DNA of 64,000 nucleotides from Hyphomonadaceae bacterium (GTDB lineage Bacteria > Pseudomonadota > Alphaproteobacteria > Caulobacterales > Aquidulcibacteraceae): NCBI GenBank assembly GCA_023384105.1, contig JAHDXR010000001.1:1-64000 (forward strand), given 5' to 3'. This document shows, piece after piece, positions 25,255 through 33,446 of this stretch; positions within the stretch are counted from its first letter, which is position 1; every line of letters starts with the position of its first letter. The notes under the pieces are model-generated. The model had not been told where the DNA came from and made no database searches. It saw only the letters and a list, made by a program, of their open reading frames with translations. The translations under genes and the position numbers were made by a program.

Positions 25255-26382
25255 TCATTGCGCGGCTTCCGCTTTGAGGCGGTCGCTGGCGCGCTGTTTG
25301 ACGCTTTCGCTGCGCAGCTGGCCGCAGGCGGCGAGGATGTCGCGCCCGCGCGGGGTGCGGATGGGCGAAGAATAGCCGGCGCGGTTCAGCACTTCGGCGA
25401 AACGCTCGATGGTGTCCCAATCGGAGCACTCGTAGCGCGTGCCGGGCCAGGGATTGAACGGGATCAGGTTGATCTTGGCCGGAATGCCGGCGAGCAGCTT
25501 CACCAGCGCCTTGGCTTCGGGCAGCGAGTCGTTGACGCCCTTCAGCATCACGTATTCGAACGTCACGCGCTTGGCGTTCGAGAGCTGCGGATAGGCGCGG
25601 ATCGCCGCGAACAGCTCTTCGAGACCGTACTTCTTGTTGAGCGGCACGAGCCGGTTGCGCAATTCGTCGTTGGTGGCGTGCAGCGAGATGGCGAGCATGG
25701 CGCCGGTGCGTTCGCCCAGTTCGACGATGCGCGGGGCGACGCCGGCGGTGCTGACGGTGATGCGGCGGCGGCTGATGGAGATGCCGTCGCCGTCGGCGAT
25801 GACGTCGATCGCGGCGGCGACGTTGTCGAGATTGTAGAGCGGCTCGCCCATGCCCATGAAGACGATGTTGGTGAGCCGGCGGTCGCCGTCATTGAGCGGG
25901 CGCTCCGCCGTCGGCCATTCGCTCAAAGCATCGCGCGCGATCATCACCTGGGCGACGATCTCCTGCGCTGTGAGGTTGCGGACCAGCTTCTGGGTGCCGG
26001 TGTGGCAGAAGGTGCAGTTGAGCGTGCAGCCGACCTGAGAGCTGACGCACAGCGCGCCGGCGCGGCCGACGCCGGGGATGAATACGGCTTCCGCCTCCGT
26101 GCCGGGGCCGAGCCGGATCAGCCATTTGCGCGTGCCGTCCTGGCTGATCTGCTGGGTGACGATCTCGGGGCGCGCCAGCGTGTAGTGCGCGGCGAGCGTG
26201 GCGCGCAGCGCCTTGGCGACGTTCGTCATCGCCGCGAAATCGGCGACGCCGTAATGGTAGATCCAGCGCCACAGCTGCTCGGCGCGCATGCGCGACTGCT
26301 TCGGCTCGACGCCGACGGCGACGAGCTTTTCGGCCAGTTCGGCCTTAGTCAGGCCGGCGAGAGAGGGAAGAGCCGCGCTCAT
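25255..26382 (-). CDS. rlmN: 23S rRNA/tRNA (adenine-C2)-methyltransferase RlmN
   Basis: A radical-SAM enzyme methylating C2 of A2503 in 23S rRNA and A37 in some tRNAs. The 375-aa length fits. The [4Fe-4S] motif is [14 protein letters not shown] (residues about 123-136), followed by [10 protein letters not shown] and [12 protein letters not shown]. The second, methyl-carrying cysteine is in the C-terminal [12 protein letters not shown]. The start is ATG 26382 ([16 protein letters not shown]). Confidence 0.96.
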   Translation of the reverse strand: MSAALPSLAGLTKAELAEKLVAVGVEPKQSRMRAEQLWRWIYHYGVADFAAMTNVAKALRATLAAHYTLARPEIVTQQISQDGTRKWLIRLGPGTEAEAVFIPGVGRAGALCVSSQVGCTLNCTFCHTGTQKLVRNLTAQEIVAQVMIARDALSEWPTAERPLNDGDRRLTNIVFMGMGEPLYNLDNVAAAIDVIADGDGISISRRRITVSTAGVAPRIVELGERTGAMLAISLHATNDELRNRLVPLNKKYGLEELFAAIRAYPQLSNAKRVTFEYVMLKGVNDSLPEAKALVKLLAGIPAKINLIPFNPWPGTRYECSDWDTIERFAEVLNRAGYSSPIRTPRGRDILAACGQLRSESVKQRASDRLKAEAAQ

Positions 26383-26535
26383 GGGGCGGGTTATGGGGGC
26401 GCTTCGCAGGCGCCGCAATCCCCGGCGCCGCAGAGGGCGCGCCGCCGGGCCGGTTCCGCATTACCGTTGACCTCGGCCCCGGCTCGACCGACAGTCCCCC
26501 GCGTTTGGAGCCGAAAGGCGGGAGGAGGGAAGCAG

Positions 26536-26769
26536 ATGCAAGACTATTCGAGCGGCGGCGATCCGACAGCCGCATTGGCCGGCATGATGGGGGTGATGGG
26601 CATTGTCTGGCTCGCCGTCATCGTGTTCGTCGTCTTCCTGTACTGGAAGATCTTCTCGAAGGCCGGCTATTCGGGGTGGCTGTCGCTGTTGATGCTGGTT
26701 CCGATCGTGAACCTCGTTCTGTTCATCTGGTTCGCGTTCGCCGACTGGCCGGCGTTGAAGAAGAGCTGA
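26536..26769 (+). CDS. Small two-helix membrane protein (DUF5684-like)
   Basis: A 77-aa protein preceded by an excellent ribosome binding site (GGAGGAGGGA). It has two hydrophobic helices (about residues 17-40 and 49-69) joined by IFSKAGYSGWLSLLMLVPI, and ends FADWPALKK. The Lys-Ala-Gly-x-x-Gly-Trp plus Pro-Ile-Val-Asn pattern recalls DUF5684 proteins; function unknown. A strong intrinsic terminator follows. Confidence 0.75.
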   Translation: MQDYSSGGDPTAALAGMMGVMGIVWLAVIVFVVFLYWKIFSKAGYSGWLSLLMLVPIVNLVLFIWFAFADWPALKKS

Positions 26770-26804
26770 GTCCCGGCGCCGCCCAGGGCGCGGGACGATG
26801 GAGC

Positions 26805-26834
26805 AAAGCCTCCGCCTTCGCGGGCGGAGGCTTT
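26805..26834 (+). terminator. Intrinsic hairpin terminator
   Basis: AAAGCCTCCGCC (26805-26816), loop TTCGCG, GGCGGAGGCTTT (26823-26834). A perfect 12-bp stem with flanking A and T runs, placed between convergent genes, so it could serve both the small membrane protein and the antitoxin gene. Confidence 0.85.
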
Positions 26835-26854
26835 GGCGTGATGGGGGTGAGACG

Positions 26855-27226
26855 TCAGCGCTTCAGCGCGGCGCGCACGCCCTCAGGGTCTCTCGCAATA
26901 ACGGTGAGATAGGCGCGGGCGGGCTGATCCGGCTCCGAACGGCCTTGCTCCCAATCCCGCAGCGTGCCGACCGGAATACGGTAGCGCGCCGCGAATTCTT
27001 CCTGCGTAAGCGCCAGCGCGCGCCGCAACGTCTTGATGCGCGGCACGCGCGTGAGCTTCTTGAAGCGCGCTTTGGTGAGCGGCGGGTTCTCGGCGTCTTC
27101 GCTCGCCGCGCGTTCAATCTCGGCCTCGGTTCGAGGCGCAGGTTTCTTTGGGCTTTTGACTCTCTTGCCGTTTATCGAGAGCGCGCCGTCACGCGCCATT
27201 TTCGCGGTAGCAAATGTGCTGCCCAT
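26855..27226 (-). CDS. XRE-family antitoxin-like regulator (orphan)
   Basis: A 123-aa protein: a basic and acidic N-terminus (NGKRVKSPKKPAPRTEAEIE) and a helix-turn-helix at about residues 65-105 (ALALTQEEFAARYRIP, TLRDWEQGRSEPDQPA). This is the architecture of antitoxins paired with BrnT-type toxins. The upstream position still carries the first two dozen codons of a brnT gene, but the rest of the toxin is gone, so this antitoxin is probably an orphan repressor. The remnant overlaps its start by 38 bp. Confidence 0.82.
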   Translation of the reverse strand: MGSTFATAKMARDGALSINGKRVKSPKKPAPRTEAEIERAASEDAENPPLTKARFKKLTRVPRIKTLRRALALTQEEFAARYRIPVGTLRDWEQGRSEPDQPARAYLTVIARDPEGVRAALKR

Positions 27227-27320
27227 GTCGCGTTGCTCTTCTTGCGGATATCAGCCTGACCCCATGCTTGCGAAGGTTTTCCTTGGCCTTGGCGGGATCC
27301 CATTCGAACTCAATCGTCAC
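27189..27320 (-). pseudogene. brnT: Remnant of a BrnT-family toxin gene
   Basis: A 43-codon frame starting at GTG 27320 encodes TIEFEWDPAKAKENLRKHGV, which is the highly conserved N-terminus of BrnT (DUF497) ribonuclease toxins. After HGV the sequence diverges at once and stops at 27189, inside the antitoxin gene. Intact BrnT proteins are about 90 residues and have the catalytic His/Arg residues further on, so the toxin is dead. An internal deletion fusing the 5' end to the toxin-antitoxin junction explains the layout. The 5' end overlaps the 3' end of the TrmH gene by 11 bp. Confidence 0.8.
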
Positions 27321-27846
27321 TACGGGTTTCCCGTAGTTTCGTCGAGCGTGGTTTCGCGGTCATCTCCGGCGGCGGGCCGCCGGGCATGATCGGGCGGGCG
27401 GAATAGCCGCCGTGCGCGAGCAGGCGGTCGTACATCACCAGCGCGCCGGCGAGTCCGACATTGATGCAGAACCTGGTCGGGATCTTCACCACGTATTGGC
27501 AGCGCGAAAGCAGCGCCGGGCTGATCGAGCCGCGCTCGCGCCCGAGCACGTAGGCGGCGGCGTGCGGATGCTGGAAACGCGGCAGTTCGACGGCGTCGTC
27601 GGTGAGCTCGACGCCGACGAGGGCGCAGCCTTTCGGCAGGCGCATCTCTTCCACCGAGTCCCACGGATAGTAGGGGACGTGATCGAAGCTGCGCGAGGTG
27701 TCGCTCTGGTAGGCCTCGCGCACCTTGGGGTGCGCGTTGACGGTGAAGAAGAAGCTCGCCCCGAACGCATGCGCGGTGCGCATCAGCGCGCCGAGATTCA
27801 TAGGCTTGGAGATGTCCTCCGCGCCGATGCCGAAATAGCCGCGCAT
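27310..27846 (-). CDS. TrmH-family (SPOUT) RNA 2'-O-methyltransferase
   Basis: A 178-aa SAM-dependent RNA ribose methyltransferase. The SPOUT motifs are NLGALMRTAHAFGA near the N-terminus, YVLGRERGSIS (motif 2) and KIPTRFCINVGLAGALVMYD (motif 3, trefoil knot). Its ATG overlaps the stop of the preceding lipoprotein gene (TGATG), indicating translational coupling, an odd pairing. The target RNA is not deducible. Confidence 0.88.
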   Translation of the reverse strand: MRGYFGIGAEDISKPMNLGALMRTAHAFGASFFFTVNAHPKVREAYQSDTSRSFDHVPYYPWDSVEEMRLPKGCALVGVELTDDAVELPRFQHPHAAAYVLGRERGSISPALLSRCQYVVKIPTRFCINVGLAGALVMYDRLLAHGGYSARPIMPGGPPPEMTAKPRSTKLRETRSDD

Positions 27847-28175
27847 CACCAGGGCTGGAACCACCAGTCGCTGGCGCGGCGCTGGCAGTTTTCGTACGGG
27901 CCGCCGTAAACGCCCGCAAGCGTCGCTCTGCCGCCGTCCTCTGTATAGGTGATCTCGCCGTTGGAATAGGCGCGGCCATCTTCGCTCGCTACACGCTCAA
28001 GCCGATGGGTCTCGCCTGCAGCATAGATCTCGACCGCGTCGGAGACGTTGCGCAGGCTGAAGTCCTTGCCGCCGTCGCAGCGCCAGTTGAGCCGCTCGCC
28101 TTCGTTGAGGTTTTGCGCGCTTTGGCAGGCGGCGAGCGCAAGCAGCGCTGCGCCGAGAAGGAGTGAACGTATCAT
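27846..28175 (-). CDS. MliC-like lysozyme-inhibitor lipoprotein (copy 2)
   Basis: A 109-aa lipoprotein (signal ending LALAAC) with an MliC-type beta-barrel domain: NWRCDGGKDFSLRNVSD at the start and AYSNGEITYTEDGGRATL then GGPYENC at the end, giving the conserved paired cysteines. MliC proteins inhibit C-type lysozyme. It is the second of a tandem pair; after the domain the sequence adds RRASDWWFQPW before the stop, which overlaps the TrmH start. Confidence 0.85.
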   Translation of the reverse strand: MIRSLLLGAALLALAACQSAQNLNEGERLNWRCDGGKDFSLRNVSDAVEIYAAGETHRLERVASEDGRAYSNGEITYTEDGGRATLAGVYGGPYENCQRRASDWWFQPW

Positions 28176-28190
28176 TGCGCCGTCCTTGGA

Positions 28191-28487
28191 TCAGTTGGTG
28201 CGGCAGTTGCTGTAGGGGCCGCCGGCCGCGCCATTGAGCTGCGCCACGCCCTGGTGTTCCCAGTATTCGACCGCGCCGTTGGAATAGCGCGCGCCCGAGG
28301 CGGAGACGGCGGCGGGCAGCGTGTAGACTTGGCCGCCGGCGAAGACTTCGGCGGCGTCGTTGGCGAAGCGCACGGAGAACGCGGCGCCGCCGTCGCAGCG
28401 CCAATCGGTGCGCGGACCGCCGGCGCGTTGGGTGGCGCTGCAGGCGGCGAGCGCGGCGACGGCGGCGAGAACAAGGAGCTGCTTCAT
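28191..28487 (-). CDS. MliC-like lysozyme-inhibitor lipoprotein (copy 1)
   Basis: A 98-aa lipoprotein (MKQLLVLAAVAALAAC) with the same domain: DWRCDGGAAFSVRFAND, YTLPAAVSASGARYSNGAVE and GGPYSNC. It lies 15 bp upstream of copy 2, and the two share the WRCDGG and GGPY-NC framework, so they are paralogues from a tandem duplication. The ATG at 28487 is used; an adjacent GTG adds one residue. Confidence 0.85.
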   Translation of the reverse strand: MKQLLVLAAVAALAACSATQRAGGPRTDWRCDGGAAFSVRFANDAAEVFAGGQVYTLPAAVSASGARYSNGAVEYWEHQGVAQLNGAAGGPYSNCRTN

Positions 28488-28499
28488 CACGTGGGTCTC

Positions 28500-29357
28500 C
28501 TACTGGAAGGTCTTCACTTCGCGCAGGCCGGCGGAATTGGCGAGGCCGCGCTTCATGCCTTGGCTGGAAAAAGGCGCCGTCACATTGCCGCGCGCGTCGA
28601 CGGCGATCAGGCCGCCGGCGCCGCCGAGCCTGCGCACGTCTTCAATCACCGCGGCCGCCGCCTGTTCCAGCGATTGGCGGGCGTAGGCGATGCGGGCGGA
28701 GACGTCGGCGGCGGCGTTCACGCGCATGAAATATTCGCCGATCCCGGTGCAGGAGACGGCGGCGCGCTCGTCGGCCCAGCAGCCGGCGCCGATGATCGGG
28801 GTGTCGCCGACGCGGCCGGGAAGCTTGCCCGAGAGCCCGCCGGTCGAGGTGGCGGCGGCGAGGCGGCCGTTCGTGTCCAGTGCGACGGCGCCGATGGTGC
28901 CGCTATTGGGCAGGCCGCTCGAAGCGGGGACGTAGTAGCTTGCGGGGTCTTCGACGCGCTCGAAGCCTTCCTTGGCCGCGAACTGCGCCGCGCCGTCGCC
29001 GACCAGCAGGACGTGCGGCGTCCTCTCCATCACGCCGCGCGCGACCCGCACCGGCGAGACGAAGCCGCGCAGCGCCGCCACCGCGCCGGCTCGGCGCGTC
29101 GCGCCGTCCATGAGCGAGGCGTCGAGTTCGATCACGCCGGCGGCGTTGGGCGCGGCGCCCTTGCCGGCGACATGCAGGCCGCACGCCTCCAGCTCCGCCG
29201 CCATGGCGACGACGACGTCGAGCGCGCTCTCGCCGCGCGCGAGCATGGCCGCGCCGCGGTCGAGCAGCGCGGCCATGTGCTGTTCCTCGCGCTGGTAGGC
29301 GCGCGCGGCGATGGCGCCGGCGCCGCCGTGCAGGGCGATCGCCCAGGTCGAACTCAT
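28500..29357 (-). CDS. Isoaspartyl peptidase / L-asparaginase (Ntn hydrolase)
   Basis: A 285-aa plant-type asparaginase that cleaves isoaspartyl dipeptides. It is made as a precursor and self-cleaves before the catalytic Thr in [13 protein letters not shown] (Thr near residue 154). Supporting motifs are [10 protein letters not shown] at the N-terminus, [12 protein letters not shown] near the end and [20 protein letters not shown] with the substrate-binding Arg/Asp. It ends 12 bp upstream of the first MliC gene and may be co-transcribed with it. Confidence 0.93.
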   Translation of the reverse strand: MSSTWAIALHGGAGAIAARAYQREEQHMAALLDRGAAMLARGESALDVVVAMAAELEACGLHVAGKGAAPNAAGVIELDASLMDGATRRAGAVAALRGFVSPVRVARGVMERTPHVLLVGDGAAQFAAKEGFERVEDPASYYVPASSGLPNSGTIGAVALDTNGRLAAATSTGGLSGKLPGRVGDTPIIGAGCWADERAAVSCTGIGEYFMRVNAAADVSARIAYARQSLEQAAAAVIEDVRRLGGAGGLIAVDARGNVTAPFSSQGMKRGLANSAGLREVKTFQ

Positions 29358-29372
29358 GGCGGCTCTATAGCC

Positions 29373-29666
29373 CTATTTGGCGACGGGCGCGCTAGCGGGG
29401 GCGGAACGCTTGCCGAACATGCCTTGCCGCCAGCCGACATAGAGCGCGATCAGCGTGGCGGTGGGGATGAAGGCGTCGGCCTGGTCGGTGAAGTCGAGCA
29501 GTTCCCACAGGTTCACCAGCGCCGCCGGACCCCAGAGCGCATAGAGCACGACGGTGCCGACGCCCTCGGTGACGGAACCGAAGATCGGGATGCGCCCCAG
29601 CGTCAGGTCGAACAGGTCGATCACGATCGAGAAGGCGAGACGGAGGAAATAGCCGCGGCGTGTCAT
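29373..29666 (-). CDS. Small conserved membrane protein
   Basis: A 97-aa protein with amphipathic/hydrophobic segments at residues 5-20, 33-50 and 66-80 (TRRGYFLRLAFSIVIDLFD; VGTVVLYALWGPAALVN; FIPTATLIALYVGW). I recognise no named function; similar short membrane proteins are widespread. It ends 15 bp before the isoaspartyl peptidase start on the same strand, so the two are probably an operon. Confidence 0.65.
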   Translation of the reverse strand: MTRRGYFLRLAFSIVIDLFDLTLGRIPIFGSVTEGVGTVVLYALWGPAALVNLWELLDFTDQADAFIPTATLIALYVGWRQGMFGKRSAPASAPVAK

Positions 29667-29750
29667 AGAGACAGTTTGGACCGTTCGCGCGCGTCTCGCT
29701 AGAACGGGCTGCACGAAGCCGGCCCCGCCCGGCCGCCGAAGGGAGACGAC

Positions 29751-30746
29751 ATGAAAGCGCTGCTGAGCACGAAGGTTGGGCCGCCGGAGCAGTTGGAGTT
29801 CGCCAACGCGCCCGATCCGGTCGCGGGCGAGGGGGAAGTGGTGATCGCGGTGAAGGCGGCGGGCGTGAATTTCCCCGACGCGCTGATCATCGAGGACAAG
29901 TACCAGTTCAAGCCGGAACGGCCGTTCGCGCCGGGCGGCGAAGTGGCGGGCGTGGTCGAGAGCGTCGGCCCCGGCGTGACGCAGGTGAAGACCGGCCAGC
30001 GCGTGATCGGCTCGTCCGGCTGGGGCGGCTACGCCGAGAAGATCAAGCTGCCGGCGGCGCGCGTCATGCCGATCCCGGATGCGATGCCGTTCGACGAAGC
30101 GAGCGCGTTCATCCTCACCTACGGCACCTCCTATTACGCGCTGAAGGACCGCGGACAGCTGAAGGCGGGCGAGACGGTGCTGATCCTCGGCGCCGCCGGC
30201 GGCGTCGGCGTCGCCGCGATCGAGCTGGCGAAGGCGATGGGCGCGCGCGTGATCGCGGCGGTGTCGACGGAAGAGAAGGCGAAGTTCGCCCGCGCCGCCG
30301 GCGCCGACGATGCGGTGATCTATCCGGCGTCGGGCATGTCGAAGCAGCAGAGCAAGGACCTGGCGGAGGCGTTCAAGACGGCGTGCGGCGGCGGGGCCGA
30401 CATCGTCTATGACGCGGTCGGCGGCGATTATTGCGAACCGGCGCTCAGGGCGATGAACTGGAACGGGCGCTATCTGGTGATCGGCTTCCCGGCGGGGATT
30501 CCGGCGCCGCCGCTCAATCTCACGCTGCTCAAGAGCTCTTCGATCGTCGGCGTGTTCTGGGGCGCGAGCGTGGCGCGCGAACCGAAATTGCACGAGGGCA
30601 ACGTGCGCGACCTGTTCAAGCTCTATGGCGAAGGCAAGATCAAGCCGCGCATCTCCGCGCGCTATCCGCTGAAGGACGGCGGCAAGGCGATCCGCGCGCT
30701 GATGGACCGCACCGCGACCGGCAAGCTGGTCGTGGTGATGGAATGA
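29751..30746 (+). CDS. NADPH:quinone oxidoreductase family protein (zinc-free MDR)
   Basis: A 331-aa medium-chain dehydrogenase/reductase of the quinone-oxidoreductase branch: N-terminal GroES-like domain (NFPDALIIEDKYQFKP, FAPGGEVAGVVESVG) and Rossmann domain with LILGAAGGVGVAAIELAK near residue 148. The zinc-binding cysteines of alcohol dehydrogenases are absent, as expected for this branch. The start follows AAGGGAGACGAC. It overlaps the next gene by 4 bp (ATGA). Confidence 0.92.
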   Translation: MKALLSTKVGPPEQLEFANAPDPVAGEGEVVIAVKAAGVNFPDALIIEDKYQFKPERPFAPGGEVAGVVESVGPGVTQVKTGQRVIGSSGWGGYAEKIKLPAARVMPIPDAMPFDEASAFILTYGTSYYALKDRGQLKAGETVLILGAAGGVGVAAIELAKAMGARVIAAVSTEEKAKFARAAGADDAVIYPASGMSKQQSKDLAEAFKTACGGGADIVYDAVGGDYCEPALRAMNWNGRYLVIGFPAGIPAPPLNLTLLKSSSIVGVFWGASVAREPKLHEGNVRDLFKLYGEGKIKPRISARYPLKDGGKAIRALMDRTATGKLVVVME

Positions 30747-31345
30747 GCCCGGGCGCGGCCATCGTGGCGGCATGGACCGTCTGGCTGACGAGCTGGGTCC
30801 TCGCCGCGGGATGGAGCGCGCGCGTGGCTTCGCACGCCGATCTCGGCGCGCAATCGCCGTCGCGCGTGCTGACGCTGGCGGCGGTGGTGATGATGGCGGC
30901 GTCGTACTGGCCGGCGCCGTGGGGCGTGTTGTGGACGACGCCGGCGCCGCTCGGCTGGGCGATGCTGGCGCTCGCAGTGATCGGCTTCGCCTTCGCCTGG
31001 GCGGCCAGGCTGCACCTCGGCCCGCTCTGGTCGAACACCGCCGCGCCGACCGAGGACCACCGCATCGTCGAGACCGGGCCGTACGGGATCGTGCGCCATC
31101 CGGTCTATGCGGGGCTGCTCCTGGCGGCGCTGGCGACGGCGGCGGAGCGCGGCCGGATCGAGGCGGCGGCGGGCGCGCTGGTGCTGATCGCGGGCGTGTC
31201 GCTCCGGGCCAAGCTGGAGGAGCGCTACCTGCGGCGCGATCTTGGGGATGACGCCTATTCGGCCTATCGCGCCCGCGTGCCGATGCTTATGCCGTTCACG
31301 AAATTCCGCGCCGCCGCATCCGCGCGGCGGGCCGGCGGCGGTTAG
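30743..31345 (+). CDS. Isoprenylcysteine methyltransferase-family membrane protein
   Basis: A 200-aa polytopic membrane protein of the ICMT/PEMT family. The SAM-binding signature is TGPYGIVRHPVYAGLLL near residues 112-128 followed by LEERYLRRDLGDDAYSAYRA, with about five hydrophobic helices. The start is coupled to the oxidoreductase stop. Substrates of bacterial members are mostly unknown (small thiols, lipids or phenols). Confidence 0.85.
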   Translation: MSPGAAIVAAWTVWLTSWVLAAGWSARVASHADLGAQSPSRVLTLAAVVMMAASYWPAPWGVLWTTPAPLGWAMLALAVIGFAFAWAARLHLGPLWSNTAAPTEDHRIVETGPYGIVRHPVYAGLLLAALATAAERGRIEAAAGALVLIAGVSLRAKLEERYLRRDLGDDAYSAYRARVPMLMPFTKFRAAASARRAGGG

Positions 31346-31361
31346 GCGCATGGAGGGCGGC

Positions 31362-32255
31362 ATGAAACGACGTGGAGTCCTGGCGGTGCTGGCGGCGGCC
31401 GTGTTGGCGGCGTGCGCGACGGCCCCGCCGCCTCTGCCCGAAGCGGGCTTCCGGTCCGAGCGCATCAGCGTCGTGACGCGCGGGGCCGGGCCGGACGTGA
31501 TCTTCATTCCGGGGCTCACCTCGCACCGCGATGTGTGGGCGGATACGGCGGCGGCGCTCGAAGGGCGCTACCGCGTGCACTTGGTGCAGCTCAACGGCTT
31601 CGCCGGCTTCGACGCCGCCGGCAATGCGGAAGGCCCGGTCGCCGCGCCCGTCGCCGAGGAGATCGCGCGCTACATCGAAGAAGAGGGCCTGGAGCGCCCG
31701 GCCGTGATCGGCCATTCGATGGGCGGCACGATGGGCATGATGCTCGCCGCGCGCCATCCCGACAGCGTCGGCAAGCTGATGGTGGTCGACATGTTCCCGT
31801 GGATGGGCGCGATGTTCGGCCCGCCCGGCGCGACGGCGGAGAGCGTGCGGCCCGTGGCCGACGCGATGCGTACGCAGATGCTGACCGCGCCGGCCGGCCA
31901 GACCTCGATGGCCGAGCAGATGATCGCCGGCATGATCCGCACCGAGAGCGCGAGAGCCCAGCACGTGGAATACGCCCGCAACAGCGACCGCCGCACGGTG
32001 GCGAACGCGTTCCACGAGCTGATCGTCACCGACCTGCGGCCGGAGCTGGCCAACATCACTGCGCCGACGACGGTGCTGTTCGTGATTCCGCCGGAGCTGC
32101 CGATTCCGGCGGAGCAGTATGAAGGCTACATGCGCACGTCGTATCTGAGCCTGCCGGGCGCGCGGATCGTGAAAGTGGAGGACAGCTACCACTTCATCAT
32201 GATCGACGCGGAGGAGCGCTTCATCGCCGACGTCGAGGCGTTCCTGGCGCAGTAG
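31362..32255 (+). CDS. Alpha/beta hydrolase lipoprotein
   Basis: A 297-aa protein with a lipoprotein signal (VLAAAVLAAC) and an alpha/beta-hydrolase fold: IFIPGLTSHRDVW (oxyanion), VIGHSMGGTMG with the nucleophile Ser near residue 124, and DSYHFIMID with the catalytic His near 276. It is expected to act on the periplasmic side of the envelope; substrate unknown. RBS GGAGGGCGGC precedes the ATG at 31362. It closes the operon that starts at 29751. Confidence 0.9.
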   Translation: MKRRGVLAVLAAAVLAACATAPPPLPEAGFRSERISVVTRGAGPDVIFIPGLTSHRDVWADTAAALEGRYRVHLVQLNGFAGFDAAGNAEGPVAAPVAEEIARYIEEEGLERPAVIGHSMGGTMGMMLAARHPDSVGKLMVVDMFPWMGAMFGPPGATAESVRPVADAMRTQMLTAPAGQTSMAEQMIAGMIRTESARAQHVEYARNSDRRTVANAFHELIVTDLRPELANITAPTTVLFVIPPELPIPAEQYEGYMRTSYLSLPGARIVKVEDSYHFIMIDAEERFIADVEAFLAQ

Positions 32256-32305
32256 CGCGTCCATATCGTGCTCGCGTCGAATTTGGCGCACGATATTTTA
32301 AACTG

Positions 32306-32411
32306 AGTCATTCCGGACGCGCGGAGCGCGATCCGGAACCCAGGATAAACGAACTGCCGACGGCCCTGGGTTCCGGGGTTGCGGCGCGCTGCGCCTCCGC
32401 CCGGAATGACT
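32306..32411. repeat. GTCATTCCGG-type intergenic inverted repeat
   Basis: Full copy between the hydrolase and hutG stops: AGTCATTCCGGACGCGCGGA left, CCGGAATGACT right, GGAACCCAGG and CCCTGGGTTCC inside. Nearly identical to 14016-14123. Confidence 0.85.
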
Positions 32412-32445
32412 GTAACTGGCGACGCTCGGAACGACTTGAACTGCC

Positions 32446-32475
32446 GCATGCCGGCGAGGGCGCCGGCGGTTCATA
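32446..32475. repeat. Half copy of the ATGGACCGCCGGCG repeat
   Basis: GCATGCCGGCGAGGG-CGCCGGCGGTTCATA is the right-hand end of the composite family with one substitution; left arm and core are missing. Confidence 0.65.
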
Positions 32476-32487
32476 GTGAGGGCCGAG

Positions 32488-33390
32488 TTAGCGCTTCAAG
32501 AATCCCGCCAGCGCTTCGCAGGCCCAGCGCGCCGCCGTCAGCGCGCCGACGCTGGCGACGTCGAGGGACGGATCGAACTCGGTGAGATCGACGCTGCGCA
32601 CTTTCGGGTGCGCGCAGATGAGGCGCGCGGCGTCGAAGAAATCCTGCGCGCTGACGCCGCCCGGGCGCGCGCCCGGCGCGCCGGGCATGGCGGCGCGCTC
32701 GATCACGTCGATGTCGAAATCGACATGGATGAGGTCGCACCTGGCGGCGAGCCGGGCCAGCGCGTTCTCGGCGATTGCGGCGAGGCCTTGCGCTTTGCAG
32801 GCGGCGGCGGTGGCGACATAGACGCCGGCGGCCTTGGCCTTCTCGTGCGCCTTCCGGGTATTCGCGAACGGCAGCAGGCCGATCTGGGCGATGTGCGCGC
32901 CGGGCAGGCCGTCGTCCAGAAGGGCCTGGATCGGATTGCCGTTGGTGAGGCCGCAATCGGTGTCGCGCAGATCGAAATGCGCGTCGAGCGTAAGCACGCC
33001 GACGCGCTGCAGCGCCGGATCGAGCGCGTGCGCGCAGGGGCGGGTGATTGCGTTGTTGCCGCCGAGGGCGATGGTGAGCGCGTGCGTTTGCGTGAGCGGG
33101 GCGATGCAGGCCGTCAGCGGCGCCAGCGCCTGCGCGGGTTCGAGATCGGCGATGTCGGCGTCGCCGCGGTCGAAGACGCGCAGCGCCGAGAGATCGGTTT
33201 CGGTCTCCAGGTCATAGACGCTCATCCGCTTCATCGCCGCGCGCACCGCGGACGGCGCGAGATCGCAGCGGCCGGGCGTGATCGAGCCCAGCCCCAACGG
33301 CGCGCCGATCAGCGCGACCGGCGCGGAGGCGTCCTGCGTCAGCAGATCGGCGGCGGAGAACCAGGAGCGGCAGTCGGAATCTTTAATCAT
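32488..33390 (-). CDS. hutG: Formimidoylglutamase-like ureohydrolase (arginase superfamily)
   Basis: A 300-aa arginase-fold protein next to hutI-hutU, so probably the enzyme converting N-formimino-L-glutamate to glutamate and formamide. Metal-binding motifs: LTLDAHFDLRD, HVDFDIDVIERAAMPG and LTEFDPSLD are present, but the first motif, normally Gly-Gly-Asp/Gly-His, reads ALGGNNAITRP, with Asn at the metal-ligand His. Some relatives share that change, so activity is not excluded. The ATG at 33390 (MIKDSDCRSWF) is used because the longer frame reads through a palindromic repeat. Confidence 0.82.
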   Translation of the reverse strand: MIKDSDCRSWFSAADLLTQDASAPVALIGAPLGLGSITPGRCDLAPSAVRAAMKRMSVYDLETETDLSALRVFDRGDADIADLEPAQALAPLTACIAPLTQTHALTIALGGNNAITRPCAHALDPALQRVGVLTLDAHFDLRDTDCGLTNGNPIQALLDDGLPGAHIAQIGLLPFANTRKAHEKAKAAGVYVATAAACKAQGLAAIAENALARLAARCDLIHVDFDIDVIERAAMPGAPGARPGGVSAQDFFDAARLICAHPKVRSVDLTEFDPSLDVASVGALTAARWACEALAGFLKR

Positions 33391-33404
33391 GCGTTCTGCT
33401 TTAG

Positions 33405-33432
33405 ACTCCCCCTCCCCTCGAGGGGAGGGGGT
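33405..33432. repeat. CCCCTCCCC/GGGGAGGGG palindrome between hutG and hutI
   Basis: CTCCCCCTCCCC-TCGA-GGGGAGGGGG, a near-perfect palindrome of the family at 8322-8492 and in rsmB. It occupies most of the 56-bp divergent space, ending 15 bp before the hutI start, so it must overlap promoter or leader sequence of both genes. Confidence 0.8.
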
Positions 33433-33446
33433 GCTATGAAGCACCC

